Below, one piece after another: positions 56,483-58,131 of a DNA stretch of 58,131 nucleotides. Under the pieces are notes generated by a model. That model saw only the letters and a list, made by a program, of their open reading frames with translations, searched no databases and was not told the origin of the DNA. Each line of letters starts with the position of its first letter. Within the stretch, counting starts at the first letter, position 1. The translations under genes were made by a program, and so were the position numbers. Origin of the DNA: DTU018 sp964618175 (GTDB lineage Bacteria; Bacillota; Syntrophomonadia; Syntrophomonadales; Syntrophomonadaceae); assembly GCA_964618175.1 (NCBI GenBank), contig CAZTZX010000003.1, positions 1 to 58,131 on the forward strand. Direction: 5' to 3'.

Positions 56483-57227
56483 TGGGATCAGCCAGGAATT
56501 TGGAGGTCTTCGGGCTCTGGATGGGGTCGATCTTGTGGTGGAGGAGCAGCAGATATATGGATTAATCGGACCCAATGGGGCTGGTAAAACCACTCTGTTT
56601 AACATAATTACCGGAATTTATGATCCCACCGAAGGAACTATCTGCCTTCATGGGCAGGCTATCAATGGTGCCAAGGCTTATCAAGTAGCCAGAATGGGAG
56701 TAGGCCGTACTTTTCAAAATATACGGCTGTTTCAAAAACTTTCCGTTCTGGATAATGTGCGTATGGGTGCCTATGGTGTGACCCGCAGTGGTTTCTGGAG
56801 TAGTTTGTTGGGCTTGCCCAGCTCGCATAGAGAAGCCCAGGAAGTAACAGACAAAGCCGAGCAACTGCTGGAAAAGGTCGGCCTGTTAGACAAAAAAATG
56901 GAGTATGCCGTCAACCTGGCCTATGGTGAACAGCGCCGTCTGGAAATCGCCCGGGCCTTGGCATTGCAACCCACCCTGTTGTTATTGGATGAACCCGCTG
57001 CTGGCATGAATGCCGGGGAAAAGGCCGAACTTATGGAGTTAATATATCACCTACAGGAGCAGATGAAATTAACTATACTATTGGTGGAACATGATATGAA
57101 CCTGGTCATGAATATTTGTGAACGCATAGCGGTACTGGATTATGGTCGTATAATTGCCGACGGGCCTCCCCACGAAGTTAAACGGGATAAGCGAGTAATT
57201 GAGTCGTATCTCGGCGCGGAGGCATGA
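56463..57227 (+). CDS. livG: Branched-chain amino acid ABC transporter, ATPase LivG
   Basis: A 254-residue ATPase. Walker A GPNGAGKTTLFN near residue 37, Q-loop and the GVGRTFQNIRLFQKLSVLDN region typical of LivG, signature NLAYGEQRRLEIARALALQP (LAYGEQ, as in this family), Walker B LLLLDEPAAGMN and H-loop LLVEHDMNLVMN. The start is the ATG at 56463, 7 bases after AGAGGTG; the earlier ATG lies inside livM. Its end overlaps the EamA gene (ATGA). LivG usually pairs with LivF, which is not found after it here. Confidence 0.93.
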   Translation: MPILTLDGISQEFGGLRALDGVDLVVEEQQIYGLIGPNGAGKTTLFNIITGIYDPTEGTICLHGQAINGAKAYQVARMGVGRTFQNIRLFQKLSVLDNVRMGAYGVTRSGFWSSLLGLPSSHREAQEVTDKAEQLLEKVGLLDKKMEYAVNLAYGEQRRLEIARALALQPTLLLLDEPAAGMNAGEKAELMELIYHLQEQMKLTILLVEHDMNLVMNICERIAVLDYGRIIADGPPHEVKRDKRVIESYLGAEA

Positions 57228-58093
57228 GAACAGCTCCCCTATTAGCAGCCATATTTTTGGCCGTCTTGTGCATGTCCACCGCCTCCATCATGATTCGTTT
57301 TTGTACGGCTCCAGCTATGGTCATAGCTTTATACAGGGTCGGGTTTACCACTGGATTGGCAGGTATTATCGAGGGTAAGAGCCTGCCGGAAAATGTAGCA
57401 GCCGTAGAGCGCCAGGATCTGTTATATATTCTGGGGGCGGGATTGTTTTTGGCGCTTCACTTTGCCTTTTGGATAACTTCCCTGAGTTACACTACGGTAT
57501 CCAGTTCGGTACTATTTACTAATCTGCAAGTCGTATTCGTCTTGCTCCTGTCAGTTATATTCTTAAAAGAAGAATTGAATCGGCCTATAATAGCCGGTAT
57601 CCTGGTGGCCCTGGTGGGTTGCCTTTTTATTGCCGGTGGTGATCTGCAGTCCGGGAGAATTCTGGGTGATATGCTGGCTTTGGCCAGTGGGTTGTTTATC
57701 GCCATCTACTTTTTGATAGGCCGTAAGATCCGTCCCCGGATAAACACCTTCACCTATACCTTCATGGTCTCCGGCGCAGCCGTGGTGGCGCTCCTGTTGG
57801 GAACCCTGACGGGAGGCTGGTCGTTGACCGGTTATCCGGCTGGAGACTGGCTGCTGTTCTTCCTAATGGCCCTGGGGCCAGGTATTGGTGGTCACGCTGT
57901 CTTAAACTGGGCTCTCAAATATGTGCAGGCTCCGGTAGTATCGGTCTCCATTCTGGGTGAGTCGGTAGGAGCCAGTATTCTAGCTTTTTTCATATTCCAA
58001 GAACAGCTGCTCTGGTATCAAATAATCGGCGGCCTACTCATTCTGGCCGGAATATACACCTCTTCCGTCTATCAGCAAAAGCGCATGGGCTAA
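57224..58093 (+). CDS. EamA (DMT) family transporter
   Basis: A 289-residue drug/metabolite transporter with ten membrane segments in two EamA repeats (first about 3-135, second about 145-285). Examples are ILGAGLFLALHFAFWITSLS, VVFVLLLSVIFLKEELNRPI and VVSVSILGESVGASILAFFI. Members export amino acids, nucleosides or drugs; the substrate is unknown. Start ATG is coupled to the livG stop (ATGA). Its place in the operon, where livF is normally found, suggests a link with branched-chain amino acid balance, perhaps as an exporter, but that is inference. The last 38 bases of the window hold no further gene. Confidence 0.88.
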   Translation: MRTAPLLAAIFLAVLCMSTASIMIRFCTAPAMVIALYRVGFTTGLAGIIEGKSLPENVAAVERQDLLYILGAGLFLALHFAFWITSLSYTTVSSSVLFTNLQVVFVLLLSVIFLKEELNRPIIAGILVALVGCLFIAGGDLQSGRILGDMLALASGLFIAIYFLIGRKIRPRINTFTYTFMVSGAAVVALLLGTLTGGWSLTGYPAGDWLLFFLMALGPGIGGHAVLNWALKYVQAPVVSVSILGESVGASILAFFIFQEQLLWYQIIGGLLILAGIYTSSVYQQKRMG

Positions 58094-58131
58094 TACACCA
58101 GCCAGGGCCTGTACCCCCTACTTCCAAAAAA

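Noticed and set aside
1..58131. tRNA or rRNA genes
   Set aside because: No cloverleaf with a TTCGAAT-type arm plus acceptor stem, and no conserved rRNA segment, was seen; the tRNA-related signal at 12640-12911 is a T-box leader.

Overview
The window looks like a chromosomal scaffold from an anaerobic, endospore-forming Firmicute, most like the Clostridia around Syntrophomonadaceae and Desulfotomaculum. That placement is inferred from gene content; no rRNA or other marker gene is present. Supporting signs are strong GGAGG ribosome sites, frequent GTG/TTG starts, a T-box leader, a yvrJ/DUF2922/DUF1659 cluster, a prkA-yhbH-spoVR set, tandem ferredoxin-containing MinD-like ATPases with NifX-like proteins, and an acyl-CoA dehydrogenase/FixCX/Etf cluster. 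Five runs of exactly 100 N (2792, 7093, 29076, 30273, 37631) are scaffolding placeholders. Two lie beside dispersed hairpin repeats, and two interrupt genes (a GGDEF protein and a chemoreceptor).

Layout. 1-3 kb: the end of a chemoreceptor and a dCache-HAMP-PAS-GGDEF protein. 3-4 kb, minus strand: DUF1659, DUF2922 and YvrJ. 4.1-7.0 kb: DUF5320, two NifX-like proteins and two ferredoxin-MinD ATPases behind a promoter spanned by an 11-bp inverted repeat. 7.2-10.3 kb, minus strand: an MBL hydrolase, then an HD-GYP / pyruvate-kinase-C-like / two small protein operon; one of these is a 34-residue single-pass protein. 10.6-12.6 kb: a large protein of unknown function. 12.6-24.2 kb: a T-box-controlled operon, ilvD-ilvB-ilvH-ilvC-leuA-leuC-leuD-leuB-cimA, covering most of valine and leucine synthesis plus citramalate entry to isoleucine. 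No ilvA or ilvE lies in the window. The ketol-acid reductoisomerase carries acidic residues where NADPH enzymes hold the 2'-phosphate.

24.3-29 kb: a possible ComK-like regulator whose ribosome site lies in the operon terminator, a small unknown protein, an SMC/RecF-like ATPase overlapped by an OmpR-type DNA-binding protein, and a sugar nucleotidyltransferase. 29.2-34.6 kb: a chemoreceptor, an anchored protein, a BaiN/HI0933 flavoprotein, and a MoxR-VWA pair. 34.7-39.6 kb: acyl-CoA dehydrogenase, FixC-like and FixX-like proteins, EtfB and EtfA, which together should carry electrons between acyl-CoA and a quinone or ferredoxin-level partner. 39.7-41.7 kb, minus strand: an old-yellow-enzyme/FadH-type reductase. 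42-46.4 kb: prkA, yhbH and spoVR.

46.6-53.2 kb: mixed housekeeping genes (deoxynucleoside kinase, DUF815 ATPase, DUF4912, CPBP protease, FmdB, RNase HI, acyltransferase, YkgJ). 53.4-58.1 kb: livK, livH, livM and livG of a branched-chain amino acid ABC importer, followed by an EamA transporter where livF might be expected. I saw no tRNA, rRNA, CRISPR array, prophage or transposase gene. The best leads are the hairpin repeats with variable stems and a constant core, the NADH-type KARI signature, the shared terminator/ribosome site, and the ATPase-winged-helix pair.
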